The notes beneath the pieces are model-generated. The model ran no database searches. It was given only the letters and a program-made list of their open reading frames with translations, and was not told the origin of the DNA. Positions 1-8,379 of a DNA stretch of 64,000 bases are shown here, piece after piece. Origin of the DNA: Pseudoflavonifractor sp. Marseille-P3106 (lineage in GTDB: Bacteria > Bacillota > Clostridia > Oscillospirales > Oscillospiraceae); contig LT827124.1 in the NCBI GenBank assembly GCA_900169975.1, positions 248,001-312,000 of the forward strand, read 5' to 3'. The translations under genes were made by a program, and so were the position numbers. Position 1 is the first letter of the stretch. Each line of letters starts with the position of its first letter.

Positions 1-1670
1 ATTCGCTCGGAGTGAGACAGACAAATGTAGTCGCGGCCCTCATAGGTGAAGCGGAATACATCCTTGACTTCGCCGGTGCTCTTCACCACATCATAGAGGG
101 TGATCGACACCCGGTTCATCCTGAGCTTAGAGAAGTTGATCTCCACCCGCTTTGAGATATAGAAGGCCAGGGCGGAAAGAAGCTCCTTCTTTTGCTGGAT
201 GGAGGCCTGCATCTGCTTGATGTCCTGCTCCTGCTTCCCCGCAGCCTCCGGAGAGGCCTGGACCAGCTTCGACAGCACCTCAATTTTGGCATTGAGCCCG
301 GCAAACTCCGTGCGGGCCCTGTTCAGTTCCTCGATTTCCTCCTGGCTGAGCATACCGCATTCCCGGTCCAGCTCGGTGCTCTGGATCTCGCTGTGCAGGC
401 GCTCAAGCTCTTGCTGGTGGAAATTTCGCCGTTCCTCCGCCTGTTCAAGCGCCTGTTTACGTTGGCCGCTGAGTTCCTCAAGCTCGGCTTCTCCGGCGGC
501 AATATCGTCCTCCCGAAACTGCTCAAAAACGGTCCGCGCCTTGGCGTCCAACTCCTGGACTTCTTTGCACTGGGCGGTGAGCTGGCAGCCTTCGGCCTGG
601 ATGCGGCGCAGGGAGGCGGCAAATTCCCCCTTCACCTGCGGCAATGTCTGCTCCGTGATGGTCTGGCGGCACATGGGGCACTGCACCCCCGCCGTCAGGC
701 CGTCGTGGATATGCTTGGTTCGCTTGAACTCCATACTGAGCCTGTGGATACGCTCCTGCGCCTGGGCCAGTGCGGCGGCATACTTGCTCTGGTAGGCGTC
801 CGCCTTGCGGCGGGCCAGCTTCTCAGCTGCGGCGTGAATTTGAAGATCCAGGTTTGCCGTATCGGCAATCACTGGATTCTCCCGCTGTAATTCTTCATAA
901 CGGGCGTATAAGTCGGCCAGACGGTCGATCATACTGTTTCCGTCAAAACCTGTGGTGCGCTTACGCTCCAGTTCACCGATTCGCTCCTGAAGCTGTGTAT
1001 GCCTTACCTGAGCTTCCATGAGCTCCTGTGCCTGCTCCTTCTGTTGAGAGGCGTGCAGGTCAATCTGCCCCTGGATATAGACCATATCCTTTTCTATGTC
1101 GGTCACTTGTTCGCGCAGCTGCTTGGAGTAAGCCTCCGCGGATAGAAACTCCTGCTTTTCCAGCAGTGCCCGCGTCTGGTCGCTGAGCTGAGCGAGAACT
1201 TCCGCCTTGGGCACCTCCGGCAGATACCGCTCCAAAAGGTTGCGGCCCTTACTGCCCAAAACATTGATAAAGTATTGCGGGTTGAACATCGACAGGAAAA
1301 GATCGCGCTCTCCAAACATGGTGGTGAGATCCCCCTGGCCGATGCGGACACCATCCAGCGTGATGTCCATTTTGTCATCCTTGCGATGGCGGGCGAGGGT
1401 CCGAAGTTTGCCGGACTCATCCTCAAACTCCAGCTCTACCAGCAAATCACGGGTATCCTGATGATAGAGGTAGTCAATCTTCGCGCCGGCATAGAAGCCT
1501 ACGCCGGTGATGGCAAAGGCGATGGCGTCGGCAATGCTGCTTTTCCCCACGCCCATATGGCCGGAGATCACATTCATGCCGCCAAACTGAAAGGTCTTCT
1601 GGTCCGCATATCCCTTAAACCCGCTGATTGTAAGCCGGGTCACGCGGAATTGCTTGATCGGTTGGATCAT
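1..1670 (-). CDS. Rad50/SbcC-like SMC ATPase (3' end cut by window)
   Basis: The frame is open from an ATG at 1670 to the window edge (at least 556 residues), so the C-terminus is missing. A Walker A motif, GHMGVGKSS, lies at about residues 37-45. A long heptad-rich coiled coil follows, broken near residue 330 by C-P-M-C, a CxxC like the Rad50 zinc hook. The last visible residues, C-L-S-H-S-E-R, look like the ABC signature of this class. A GGAGGC ribosome site at about 1677-1682 supports the start. Families with this layout tether or process DNA ends. Next to a Rad52-like protein it probably serves recombination or replication of the element. It closes the minus-strand operon as far as can be seen. 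Confidence 0.85.
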   Translation of the reverse strand, partial: MIQPIKQFRVTRLTISGFKGYADQKTFQFGGMNVISGHMGVGKSSIADAIAFAITGVGFYAGAKIDYLYHQDTRDLLVELEFEDESGKLRTLARHRKDDKMDITLDGVRIGQGDLTTMFGERDLFLSMFNPQYFINVLGSKGRNLLERYLPEVPKAEVLAQLSDQTRALLEKQEFLSAEAYSKQLREQVTDIEKDMVYIQGQIDLHASQQKEQAQELMEAQVRHTQLQERIGELERKRTTGFDGNSMIDRLADLYARYEELQRENPVIADTANLDLQIHAAAEKLARRKADAYQSKYAAALAQAQERIHRLSMEFKRTKHIHDGLTAGVQCPMCRQTITEQTLPQVKGEFAASLRRIQAEGCQLTAQCKEVQELDAKARTVFEQFREDDIAAGEAELEELSGQRKQALEQAEERRNFHQQELERLHSEIQSTELDRECGMLSQEEIEELNRARTEFAGLNAKIEVLSKLVQASPEAAGKQEQDIKQMQASIQQKKELLSALAFYISKRVEINFSKLRMNRVSITLYDVVKSTGEVKDVFRFTYEGRDYICLSHSER

Positions 1671-1686
1671 TTGATTGCCTCCTTAC

Positions 1687-2652
1687 TTATGCGGCCTGTT
1701 CTGAGCCCAGGTCGAGGATCTGGTATGCCTCCAAAATATAGAAGGTGACGCCGTTGCTGTGCTGCGTGGAAAAATTCGCGTTTGTCAGGATCAGTCCCGG
1801 CGCAAGCCGGCTGTCGGCGCCCCGGGTATATGCCTGAAAGACCTGTCCCGCGCTGTCCCTGACCTGGACGCTGGTGCGGCTGTTTCCGCTCATCGTCGGC
1901 TTGAGGACAGCGCCGGTCACCAGATAGCACCCGGCCGGGATGCCGGAAGCGGAGGTCTGGCCTTGGGAAGGCTGTCCCTGCATCTGAGGGGCTTGCTGGG
2001 GCGGGCGCCCGGGCTGTGCCTGCGGCGGCTGCGGCGGAGGGGTTGCGCCCTGCCTCTGAGGGGCAGGCTGTCCGCCCTGCTGGCGGGGACGGCCATTGGG
2101 ATCGGCAGATTGGCTCCGGGTGTGATGGCCCTGTTTGTCCTGTTCGCCGGGGTGGTCCTTTTTCTGCTGGAGTGACTGCACCCACTGATCATGGACGGCG
2201 TCCAAGGTGGGGCGTTCGTCGTTGCAGATCACATACCCTTTTCCCCTCTGCTCAATGGAGACCCATTTTTGCGTCATGCCGTAGAGATACCGGCCGATGC
2301 CCCACTCAACCGCGGCCCGCTTCATACTGTCGCTGAGGCCGCCCTTGACCGATTCAATATCGCTGTCATCGGCCCCGTCCCATTTGGTGATCCACGCCTC
2401 CTGGGACGGAAAATAGATGGAAATGCCGCACAGCTGGGCGCTCTCGCCTTTCCACGGCACAAAATCATTGTGCCAGCCGTCGATGCCCACTGTGCTGTCC
2501 AGCCGGGTTTGGATGGCTCGGTTGGTCACATAGGGCACTGCCAGGCCGCTGGTCTTTGCTGAATTGGTCGCGGAGATCCGCCACTCAATGTCGGCGCTCT
2601 GAAAGGGGGCGGAAAGGGCCGCCCGAAGTTCTTCCGCTGATTTGTTCCACAT
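1687..2652 (-). CDS. Rad52/Rad22-family ssDNA annealing protein
   Basis: The 321-residue protein has an N-terminal Rad52-like domain. Residues 25-145 include R-A-I-Q-T-R-L-D followed by G-I-D-G-W and a K-R-A-A-V-E-W-G-I-G-R-Y-L segment, both typical of phage and element Rad52-type annealing proteins. Residues 160-240 are a Q/P/G-rich low-complexity linker. Residues 245-320 form a small compact domain, perhaps OB-like, of unknown role. Such proteins anneal complementary single strands. The start has AAAGGAGC upstream. The gene lies 16 bp upstream of the Rad50-like gene, and the pairing suggests an element-encoded strand-annealing pathway. Confidence 0.8.
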   Translation of the reverse strand: MWNKSAEELRAALSAPFQSADIEWRISATNSAKTSGLAVPYVTNRAIQTRLDSTVGIDGWHNDFVPWKGESAQLCGISIYFPSQEAWITKWDGADDSDIESVKGGLSDSMKRAAVEWGIGRYLYGMTQKWVSIEQRGKGYVICNDERPTLDAVHDQWVQSLQQKKDHPGEQDKQGHHTRSQSADPNGRPRQQGGQPAPQRQGATPPPQPPQAQPGRPPQQAPQMQGQPSQGQTSASGIPAGCYLVTGAVLKPTMSGNSRTSVQVRDSAGQVFQAYTRGADSRLAPGLILTNANFSTQHSNGVTFYILEAYQILDLGSEQAA

Positions 2653-2665
2653 GATATTCGCTCCT

Positions 2666-3340
2666 TTAGGCCCGTTGAATAAACTCGCCGAGCGTTTCCT
2701 TTTTGGGGATGAGAATGTCCGAATAGTAGTATTCGGGGTCTTTGTCCTTCAGATGCTCCATGAGTTCCCGATATTCCAGTCCTAACTTGTTGTTGGAGCT
2801 GCTGTAATAGTGCATGTTGTTCGGAATACTCAGGAGAAACGCTGGAAGGTTGTGTGCCTTGTGCGGCTTTTTATAGATTGGCAGCGTGTTGGCTCCCACG
2901 CAAAGGCTCCCGCTTTCGCGGCTCACATTGGAAAATGGATAGTAGTACATGGGTGTCTCCGGGGTCGGGATTTCATCCGCCACCACCCCAATCCGGCAAT
3001 GGGATGCTTTCCCCTCTTGATTGAGCGAAAAGCCAAATACCAGACGAGGGATCGGGAAGTGGGGATAGGGCGTATCGTAGACCGAAACATCGGCGTACAG
3101 CCTGGGGTGCCAGAGAACGAAGCGTTTTACCGTCTCGCTTTGATAGAGCGAGATAGTATTCAGCGGCAGGAAACCGCTGTGATAGCCCTCGTCTGCTGTC
3201 CGCAGGCTGTCTTTGAAGCACCGAAGCAGATCTTCCTCGGTGATGCTTTTCCGGGAGAAGACACCTTGCGCGTCCTCTTCCACGGTGATTTTGCCCTCAT
3301 TGGGCGAAATGCGGATCATAATGTCGTTGCTGGCCTCCAT
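2666..3340 (-). CDS. E2-like protein (PRTRC-B / Prok-E2_D type)
   Basis: This 224-residue protein resembles the E2-fold family known from PRTRC systems. The central segment ends in S-G-S-L-C-V-G-A, with Cys147 placed where prokaryotic E2 proteins carry the acceptor cysteine (a G-x-[LV]-C-[LV]-G context). Upstream are aromatic and proline-rich strands such as Y-P-H-F-P-I-P and the M-Y-Y-Y-P-F motif. The same operon encodes a ThiF-like E1 (8376-9161) and a JAMM peptidase (9158-10573), which supports the call. Seen: sequence pattern and context. Inferred: thioester transfer of a ubiquitin-like tag. The start codon directly follows the stop of the preceding gene and has GGAGG upstream. Confidence 0.65.
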   Translation of the reverse strand: MEASNDIMIRISPNEGKITVEEDAQGVFSRKSITEEDLLRCFKDSLRTADEGYHSGFLPLNTISLYQSETVKRFVLWHPRLYADVSVYDTPYPHFPIPRLVFGFSLNQEGKASHCRIGVVADEIPTPETPMYYYPFSNVSRESGSLCVGANTLPIYKKPHKAHNLPAFLLSIPNNMHYYSSSNNKLGLEYRELMEHLKDKDPEYYYSDILIPKKETLGEFIQRA

Positions 3341-3952
3341 TTATGCCGCCTCCTTTTGCTTCAGCGCAGGCTGAGAAGGCAGGGCAATTACTTTGCCCGC
3401 CGGCTTCTTCAGCTCCTGTTCTAATTCCCTGATTCCGCTCTGGCAGGCGTCCAGGATGTCGCACAGAGCCTTCGGAATCTCATCAAAGGAGTAGAACTCC
3501 TCGAACAGAAAGAGCAGGAGTTTGGGGCTTTTCCGCGCCTCCGAGCCGTCTACCCAAAGGTAATCAAAGTTATAGTTGCTGAGGCGCATAGCACTGTGGA
3601 CCGCGTCCTCCAGCTCCCGCGCATAGGGGTTTTCAATTCGGGTTATCCCTCTTCGGGATTCATATTCCCGGCACAAAGCATGAAACCTGTCCAGCAGCGG
3701 GTCGCGCAGAACATAGACCTCACGATCCGGTTCATACGCATGATGGGAGACCTGCTTTCCGCACTGCTCATAGCACTTGGTATTCTGAAATACGCTCTCA
3801 CAGGCAAACCGTTCCACCATGCACTGATTATCCCAGGTGATCTCCGTGCAATCTCCAAGCATATCCATGAGCCTGTTCAATTTCCCGTGGCTCTCCAGCA
3901 CTTTTGCCATGTTTAAGATCCTCATGGCTGCGTTCAAAGTATCTTCGTCCAT
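3341..3952 (-). CDS. Hypothetical element protein, 203 aa
   Basis: No family is recognised. The protein is largely helical in appearance, with a Cys-containing segment (residues 40-70: several Cys and His, including C-Y-E-Q-C-G-K) that could bind metal, and a basic Pro/Lys tail ending K-Q-K-E-A-A. The ATG at 3952 has AGGAGG seven bases upstream. It sits directly before the E2-like gene and shares its operon, so a role in the same pathway is possible but unproven. Confidence 0.6.
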   Translation of the reverse strand: MDEDTLNAAMRILNMAKVLESHGKLNRLMDMLGDCTEITWDNQCMVERFACESVFQNTKCYEQCGKQVSHHAYEPDREVYVLRDPLLDRFHALCREYESRRGITRIENPYARELEDAVHSAMRLSNYNFDYLWVDGSEARKSPKLLLFLFEEFYSFDEIPKALCDILDACQSGIRELEQELKKPAGKVIALPSQPALKQKEAA

Positions 3953-3962
3953 GTCCGGCCTC

Positions 3963-4262
3963 CTATAAAAACGCTCTGGTTTTCACACAAGACGGCAAAA
4001 TGTCGGAAATCCGCCTGTTGATGTGGCGCATCGTATTACAAAGATTTTCCCGCCAGTAATAATAGTCGAGGATTGTGAACGGGTCCTCTTCGTCGAACTG
4101 ATCAAAGTCGATTTGCTCCAGCCGGATGGGCTCCTCACCCTCCAGTTGCGGAAGAACTGTGTCCAGCAGGTAGGGGTTTAGCTCCTCGTCGAAGTGCGGC
4201 TCATGTTCCTCCGTCTGTCTGAGCTGTTTATGGAGTTCGCCAAGGTCTAACACTTTCCTCAT
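3963..4262 (-). CDS. Hypothetical acidic protein, 99 aa
   Basis: A short acidic protein (many D and E in residues 15-65, then Y-Y-Y-W) ending C-V-K-T-R-A-F-L. Its ATG overlaps the stop of the upstream gene as ATGA, which indicates translational coupling. It has no terminal Gly-Gly, so it is not an obvious ubiquitin-like modifier despite its place in the E1/E2/JAMM operon. Function unknown. Confidence 0.6.
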   Translation of the reverse strand: MRKVLDLGELHKQLRQTEEHEPHFDEELNPYLLDTVLPQLEGEEPIRLEQIDFDQFDEEDPFTILDYYYWRENLCNTMRHINRRISDILPSCVKTRAFL

Positions 4263-4840
4263 CGCGCTGCTTCCTCCACTGGCTGAAGCTCAGCCACACA
4301 GAGAGCATAAGCCTCCGGATTGGAGAGGATCTGCCGCTCCTGCTGCTCATTGATGTAGTTGGAGCCAAAGCCTAAATAGTACAGACCCGCAGCGGCGGTA
4401 ATATCGTCGGAAAAGAAACGCTGGGCAACATCCATCTGCTTATGCAGTTCAGGATCAGAAGAACGAAACGCCATGACGGTCAAAGTCGTTTCTTCATCAG
4501 GATGGAACTGACCAACTTTTCTGCCCAGAGCTCGAATGGCCTGAGTGCGGCTCCTGATCTCCTCCTCTTGATTTTCCCTGGCATGGAAATAGCAGAGCAG
4601 AAACTGTTCGGCTTCTGCACCGCCCAAAGCGACGCCGAAGGGCAGGTGAAGCGGCTCTCCATAGGGGGCTGCCGCGGGAGAGAAACGGGAGCAGACACCT
4701 CCCAGAAGCGGCTTCATGCGTTCCGCCGCCTGCGACCAAACCGCCGCCCGCAGCGGGACGGCTGATGGGTTGCCTTGCACGATTTTCTGTGCATCAGGGG
4801 AAAGAGGCACAACAATGGTAAAATAGTTTTTTTCGTTCAT
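4259..4840 (-). CDS. Hypothetical element protein, 193 aa
   Basis: Unrecognised. The start M-N-E-K-N-Y-F-T-I-V-V-P-L and the alternating pattern suggest a small alpha/beta fold. No catalytic motif stands out. It starts 13 bp after the methyltransferase gene, with AAAGGAG upstream, and its stop overlaps the next start (ATGA). Conserved placement beside DUF6094-type methyltransferases in related elements would be expected but was not checked. Confidence 0.6.
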   Translation of the reverse strand: MNEKNYFTIVVPLSPDAQKIVQGNPSAVPLRAAVWSQAAERMKPLLGGVCSRFSPAAAPYGEPLHLPFGVALGGAEAEQFLLCYFHARENQEEEIRSRTQAIRALGRKVGQFHPDEETTLTVMAFRSSDPELHKQMDVAQRFFSDDITAAAGLYYLGFGSNYINEQQERQILSNPEAYALCVAELQPVEEAAR

Positions 4841-4853
4841 ATCACTTTCTCCT

Positions 4854-6281
4854 TTAAGTCAGCGAGCGGAAACCGCTCGGCGTCAGGATATTGAAGATCA
4901 TCCGGTTGGAAATCGTCTCCCGTATCTCGGTGGAAATCAGGCGCCCATGGGGCCCCCTGTTTTCATCCGTGACGGTGTGCTTCTCTTTGATGATCCGGCC
5001 CTTGACGATATGCGGATAGTCGCACTCCATCAGTCCGTTGATCAGGCCGGAGCCGCCGATCAGCCCCACCTGTCCGATAGACAGGGGCAGGGGCGGACGC
5101 TTGATCTCGCTGTCCAGCCGGCTTTTGGCAAACAGCCGGTCAAAGCCGGTGGAGTTTGCCAGCTGGCGGGCCAGCTCGTCTTCATTGAACACAGCCCCCC
5201 GGAATGTCTCCACCTTTTTGGAGACTGCCGGGAGCTCATAGCAGGCCTTGGGCAGAAGGTCGGCGGTAGGTAAGGTCTCCGGGTGCTCCGCGGCGGAGCA
5301 CAGCGCCTCCGCATCCTGTTCCGCCTCCGTCCGTCTGCGGCGCACGCCTGTGACGACCACCTGCTTAAACTGCTTGAACTCCCTGTCCAGGAAGCGGTGA
5401 ATACGCACCTGTTCAAAGTTGTCACAGATGATGCCGCACAGATCTGCCGTCAGGCGGTAATAGGGGACAATGTAGATCAGAAGCCCGCCCATCATAAGAA
5501 GGGGGATGCTCTCAATCAGAAACCGCTTTTCGTCTCTGCTCCGTCCTCCATTCTCAGACAGGACAGACAGATAGGGCGGATTCAGGAAAACGGCATGAAA
5601 AGCTCCTGGGCTGATATTGGAGCCGAAGAAGCTGCCGAAGCCGACACGGTACAACTGCTGCTGTGCCTGTTCCGCCCGGTGGTCATCCAGTTCAATGCCG
5701 TAGCATTGGCTGTCCGTCCCCAGGGCGAGCCGGAGCAGGGCGTCCCCTGTTCCACAGCATGGGTCAATCAGGTTGGCCGTGTTCTCTGCGGGAAAGACAA
5801 TGCTGTTGGCGATATACCCCACATGAGTGAGGTCCGTGGGGTAATGCCCCAGCCGGACATTGTTCATCAGGCGCCCGATGATTGAGGCGTCTGTGGTCTG
5901 ATGGTCTGGAAGCGCGTCCGCAAACCGCTTCAGCACTTCGGTCAGTTTGGAGTAGTCCGCGGTCATCAGCGGAAAGGCTGCCAGTTGCTCCGCCAGCTTT
6001 TGCGCGGCAGGGGCCAGCGGATTCTCCAGCTCCATCAGGAAAGGCCGGGTCGCACGGATCTGTTCGACCAGATAAGTGCGCTGCCGCTCCAGCAGGCGGT
6101 ACAGTTCAAATGCCTCCGCCTTTTTCTGGCCGGCCAAAAGCCCGGCAACCTGAGCCCGATAGGCTTGCAGGCCCTCCGAAATCAAAGTAATGGTACCGGC
6201 AAGCTCGCCAAGCTGTTCCAGGGCATAAAACCGCTGGGAAGGGGGCTGGCTTTGAGGCTGTGCCTCGTTTACCTGCTCCAT
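4854..6281 (-). CDS. DUF6094-type N6-adenine DNA methyltransferase
   Basis: A 475-residue class I methyltransferase. Motif I (SAM binding) is D-P-C-C-G-T-G-D at residues 173-180, the acidic strand end is G-I-E-L-D-D, and the catalytic motif IV is N-P-P-Y at 234-237. The N-terminal 130 residues are helical and Q/P-rich at the very start; the C-terminal 180 residues probably form the target-recognition part. No restriction endonuclease is adjacent, so it is an orphan methylase that may mark or protect element DNA. GGAGGTGATC lies just upstream of the ATG, a very strong ribosome site. The family name is from memory of similar element proteins. Confidence 0.8.
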   Translation of the reverse strand: MEQVNEAQPQSQPPSQRFYALEQLGELAGTITLISEGLQAYRAQVAGLLAGQKKAEAFELYRLLERQRTYLVEQIRATRPFLMELENPLAPAAQKLAEQLAAFPLMTADYSKLTEVLKRFADALPDHQTTDASIIGRLMNNVRLGHYPTDLTHVGYIANSIVFPAENTANLIDPCCGTGDALLRLALGTDSQCYGIELDDHRAEQAQQQLYRVGFGSFFGSNISPGAFHAVFLNPPYLSVLSENGGRSRDEKRFLIESIPLLMMGGLLIYIVPYYRLTADLCGIICDNFEQVRIHRFLDREFKQFKQVVVTGVRRRRTEAEQDAEALCSAAEHPETLPTADLLPKACYELPAVSKKVETFRGAVFNEDELARQLANSTGFDRLFAKSRLDSEIKRPPLPLSIGQVGLIGGSGLINGLMECDYPHIVKGRIIKEKHTVTDENRGPHGRLISTEIRETISNRMIFNILTPSGFRSLT

Positions 6282-6306
6282 GTTTGATCACCTCCGTGAT
6301 TTAGCC

Positions 6307-6339
6307 AGAGGGGGACCGCGCTCCGCACAGTCCCCCTCT
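6307..6339. repeat. Intergenic hairpin
   Basis: A perfect 10-bp stem (AGAGGGGGAC at 6307-6316 with GTCCCCCTCT at 6330-6339) lies between the 48-residue gene and the methyltransferase. There is no T-run after it on the minus strand, so it is more likely an RNA processing or stability element than a full terminator. Confidence 0.5.
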
Positions 6340-6350
6340 GCTTTCAGTGC

Positions 6351-6497
6351 CTACGCGGCACGGTTTGTAATAACAGGGTTTGCCGTTTTGCACGGCTCTT
6401 TCGGCCCATATCGGCCGACACAGCGTTTCAGGCGAAAAACGCCTGACTGGTCTATGTAGCCTTGGGCGCACAGCTCCCGGACCCGGGTTATCCCCAT
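6351..6497 (-). CDS. Small basic protein, 48 aa
   Basis: Starts M-G-I-T-R-V-R-E-L-C and ends V-I-T-N-R-A-A; basic, with two Cys. The ATG at 6497 is preferred over an in-frame ATG at 6539 because GGGAGGTGA lies right before it, whereas the upstream ATG has no ribosome site. It fits between the bactofilin-like and methyltransferase genes of the operon. Function unknown; the N-terminal helix followed by G-Y-I-D-Q-S-G-V-F-R-L could be part of a small DNA-binding fold. Confidence 0.55.
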   Translation of the reverse strand: MGITRVRELCAQGYIDQSGVFRLKRCVGRYGPKEPCKTANPVITNRAA

Positions 6498-6542
6498 GGC
6501 GGTCACCTCCCGGCGCTGCCGGATGATGATGTTCTCCATAGG

Positions 6543-7262
6543 TCACGCAGCCTTGGGGAGGGTAGACGCGCTATCCTCCCGCGGAGTCAGCACAGTCTCC
6601 TCCTGCTTTGTGATACGCAGGGTGTATCCGCAGTCTTTCAGGAGACGGTACATGGCCTTGAGCCGCTTGAACTCGAAATCCTCTTCCAGGTCCAGATCCA
6701 TTGGCTGGGTAACGGGCTGAGACTGAAAATCGCCGGCCCGCTCCGGCTTCGGCTGTTCCTGCTCCGTATCGGTGCTTTCCGGTGCCGGGGCCGCAACCTG
6801 GACATACGGGGCGTCTACCGGAATACGGTGGATCACGGACAACCACAAGCGGCGAAAAAAGCCCGCCACCAGGGTGCCGACGATCCCGCGCTTTTTCTCC
6901 GGAAGCGTGATAACATCATCGGCCTTGAGGGTACCGATGTTGTGCTTTGCCATGGTCAGCTTGGGGACCTCCACATACTCCGCCTCCAGATAGCAGGACA
7001 CAGTTGCGGAGCCGGACAGGACGATCTCAGCGGCGCACACACGCTCAGCGGCCATGGTTTCTCCATTCATCGTGGCGCACTCAATATCCATCTCCGCCAC
7101 ATGGCGGACGGAAACTGTGCCGGCTTTCAAAATGCCCTTGCCGGAAATGCTCCGGGCGTGCAGCGTTCCGTCCACGATCAGCGTGCCGTCATTGACGATG
7201 TTCTGGCAGTACAGGGTCTCGTAATGCAGGGTTTTCCCTTTGGGAATATACAGGTTTTTCAT
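6543..7262 (-). CDS. Bactofilin-like polymer-forming protein
   Basis: Residues 1-125 show the repeating short-strand pattern of a right-handed beta-helix (for example G-T-L-I-V-D-G-T-L-H-A-R-S-I-S-G-K-G), as in bactofilins. A basic, hydrophobic segment (about 130-145) and a P/E/Q-rich linker follow, then a helical C-terminal domain (about 185-225). Bactofilins self-assemble into filaments. On a mobile element the role could be scaffolding or positioning of the replication complex, which is inference. AAAGGAGC precedes the ATG, and the gene follows the clamp gene by 19 bp. Confidence 0.5.
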   Translation of the reverse strand: MKNLYIPKGKTLHYETLYCQNIVNDGTLIVDGTLHARSISGKGILKAGTVSVRHVAEMDIECATMNGETMAAERVCAAEIVLSGSATVSCYLEAEYVEVPKLTMAKHNIGTLKADDVITLPEKKRGIVGTLVAGFFRRLWLSVIHRIPVDAPYVQVAAPAPESTDTEQEQPKPERAGDFQSQPVTQPMDLDLEEDFEFKRLKAMYRLLKDCGYTLRITKQEETVLTPREDSASTLPKAA

Positions 7263-7281
7263 TGTGATCGCTCCTTTTTTA

Positions 7282-8379
7282 TTATGCGACTTCTTTCAGC
7301 CGGACCGGTAGGACCATGGCCAGGTCGTCTTTGCCATCCGTCAGGATCATGGGAGAGTGCGGGTGCCCCATTTTCATGGTGACCGTATGCACTTTCTTTG
7401 CCTTGAACTGCTCCAGCCCCTCCAGCAGGTATTTCGGATTGAGGCCCCGCGCCTCAACGGGAGGCAGGCCGACCTTGGAGAGATAGGTGCCTCCTGGTGT
7501 TTCAAGAGAGAGTGTGCCCCCGTCAAACCGGATCGGCTTTCGGGTTTTTGCGGTGATAAAGCCGTTGAGATACCTGACTTCATCCAAAAGCTGATCCACA
7601 TCAACGGGATATTCCGTACTGAACGATGTGGGAATCGCCCTTTCGACATCGAAGCCGTCATAGCCGGGTATCCGGGTGAGCACACGCAGCGTTTCGCTTT
7701 CAACCGCCGCCCACTCCTCTCCAACGGAGATCGTGCAGTCCTGATCCTTGAACATCGTAAGCTCTGCCATGACCTCCGGCGGAATGTAAAAAGGTTTTTC
7801 CACATTGACGGCGGGATCGGTGCTCATTGCCAGGCGGTAGCCGTCCACAGCGATGATCTTGTCCTTCAGAAATTCAATACAGCACTGATTTGGTCTGGCG
7901 TCATTCGAGGAAACGGCGTATTTCACCCGCTTGAACCGCTCCAGCAGTCTTTTCGGATTGACAGGGTAATGGCGGTCCAAAGGCTTCTCCTTGAGCTCGG
8001 GGAAATCGGAAGTGCGCTCCGTACTGCGTTTCAGGCTCCGTTTCCCGTCGCTGATAGAAATTTGGCCCCTCGGATCAGGGTTTGTCTCTGTGGGTTCAAT
8101 CGTGTAAGTGAGCTCCAGTTCTCCGGAAAAGTATTTGCAGGCGGAGAGGATTTTCCGGGTCCCCACAAACACAAAGGAGAAAGAGTCCCCGACTGCGGGA
8201 ATTGTACTCATACACCACTGGTCTAAATTGGTGCAGGTCAGGACACAGTGCCCATCCTCAAAGCGGACCTGTGCTTCCTCCAAAATAGGAAGGCGGGAAC
8301 GCTTGGCGGCAAAGCGCAGCACATTACCCAATGCTTCGTGGAAGTGTGCGGCGTCAACATAGGCATGGAAGGTACTCAT
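7282..8379 (-). CDS. DNA polymerase III beta-clamp homologue
   Basis: The 365-residue length matches DnaN. The C-terminus H-S-P-M-I-L-T-D-G-K ... M-V-L-P-V-R-L copies the closing strand pattern of sliding clamps (P-[VLM]-x-I-x-x-G ... P-[VM]-R-L), and the middle shows the G-Y-R-L-A strand typical of clamp domain 2. The clamp encircles DNA and tethers polymerases. A second clamp on an element suggests element-specific recruitment of replication or repair enzymes. Its ATG overlaps the stop of the E1-like gene (ATGA), so it is translationally coupled. Divergence from a host DnaN is expected; the host gene is not in the window. Confidence 0.85.
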   Translation of the reverse strand: MSTFHAYVDAAHFHEALGNVLRFAAKRSRLPILEEAQVRFEDGHCVLTCTNLDQWCMSTIPAVGDSFSFVFVGTRKILSACKYFSGELELTYTIEPTETNPDPRGQISISDGKRSLKRSTERTSDFPELKEKPLDRHYPVNPKRLLERFKRVKYAVSSNDARPNQCCIEFLKDKIIAVDGYRLAMSTDPAVNVEKPFYIPPEVMAELTMFKDQDCTISVGEEWAAVESETLRVLTRIPGYDGFDVERAIPTSFSTEYPVDVDQLLDEVRYLNGFITAKTRKPIRFDGGTLSLETPGGTYLSKVGLPPVEARGLNPKYLLEGLEQFKAKKVHTVTMKMGHPHSPMILTDGKDDLAMVLPVRLKEVA

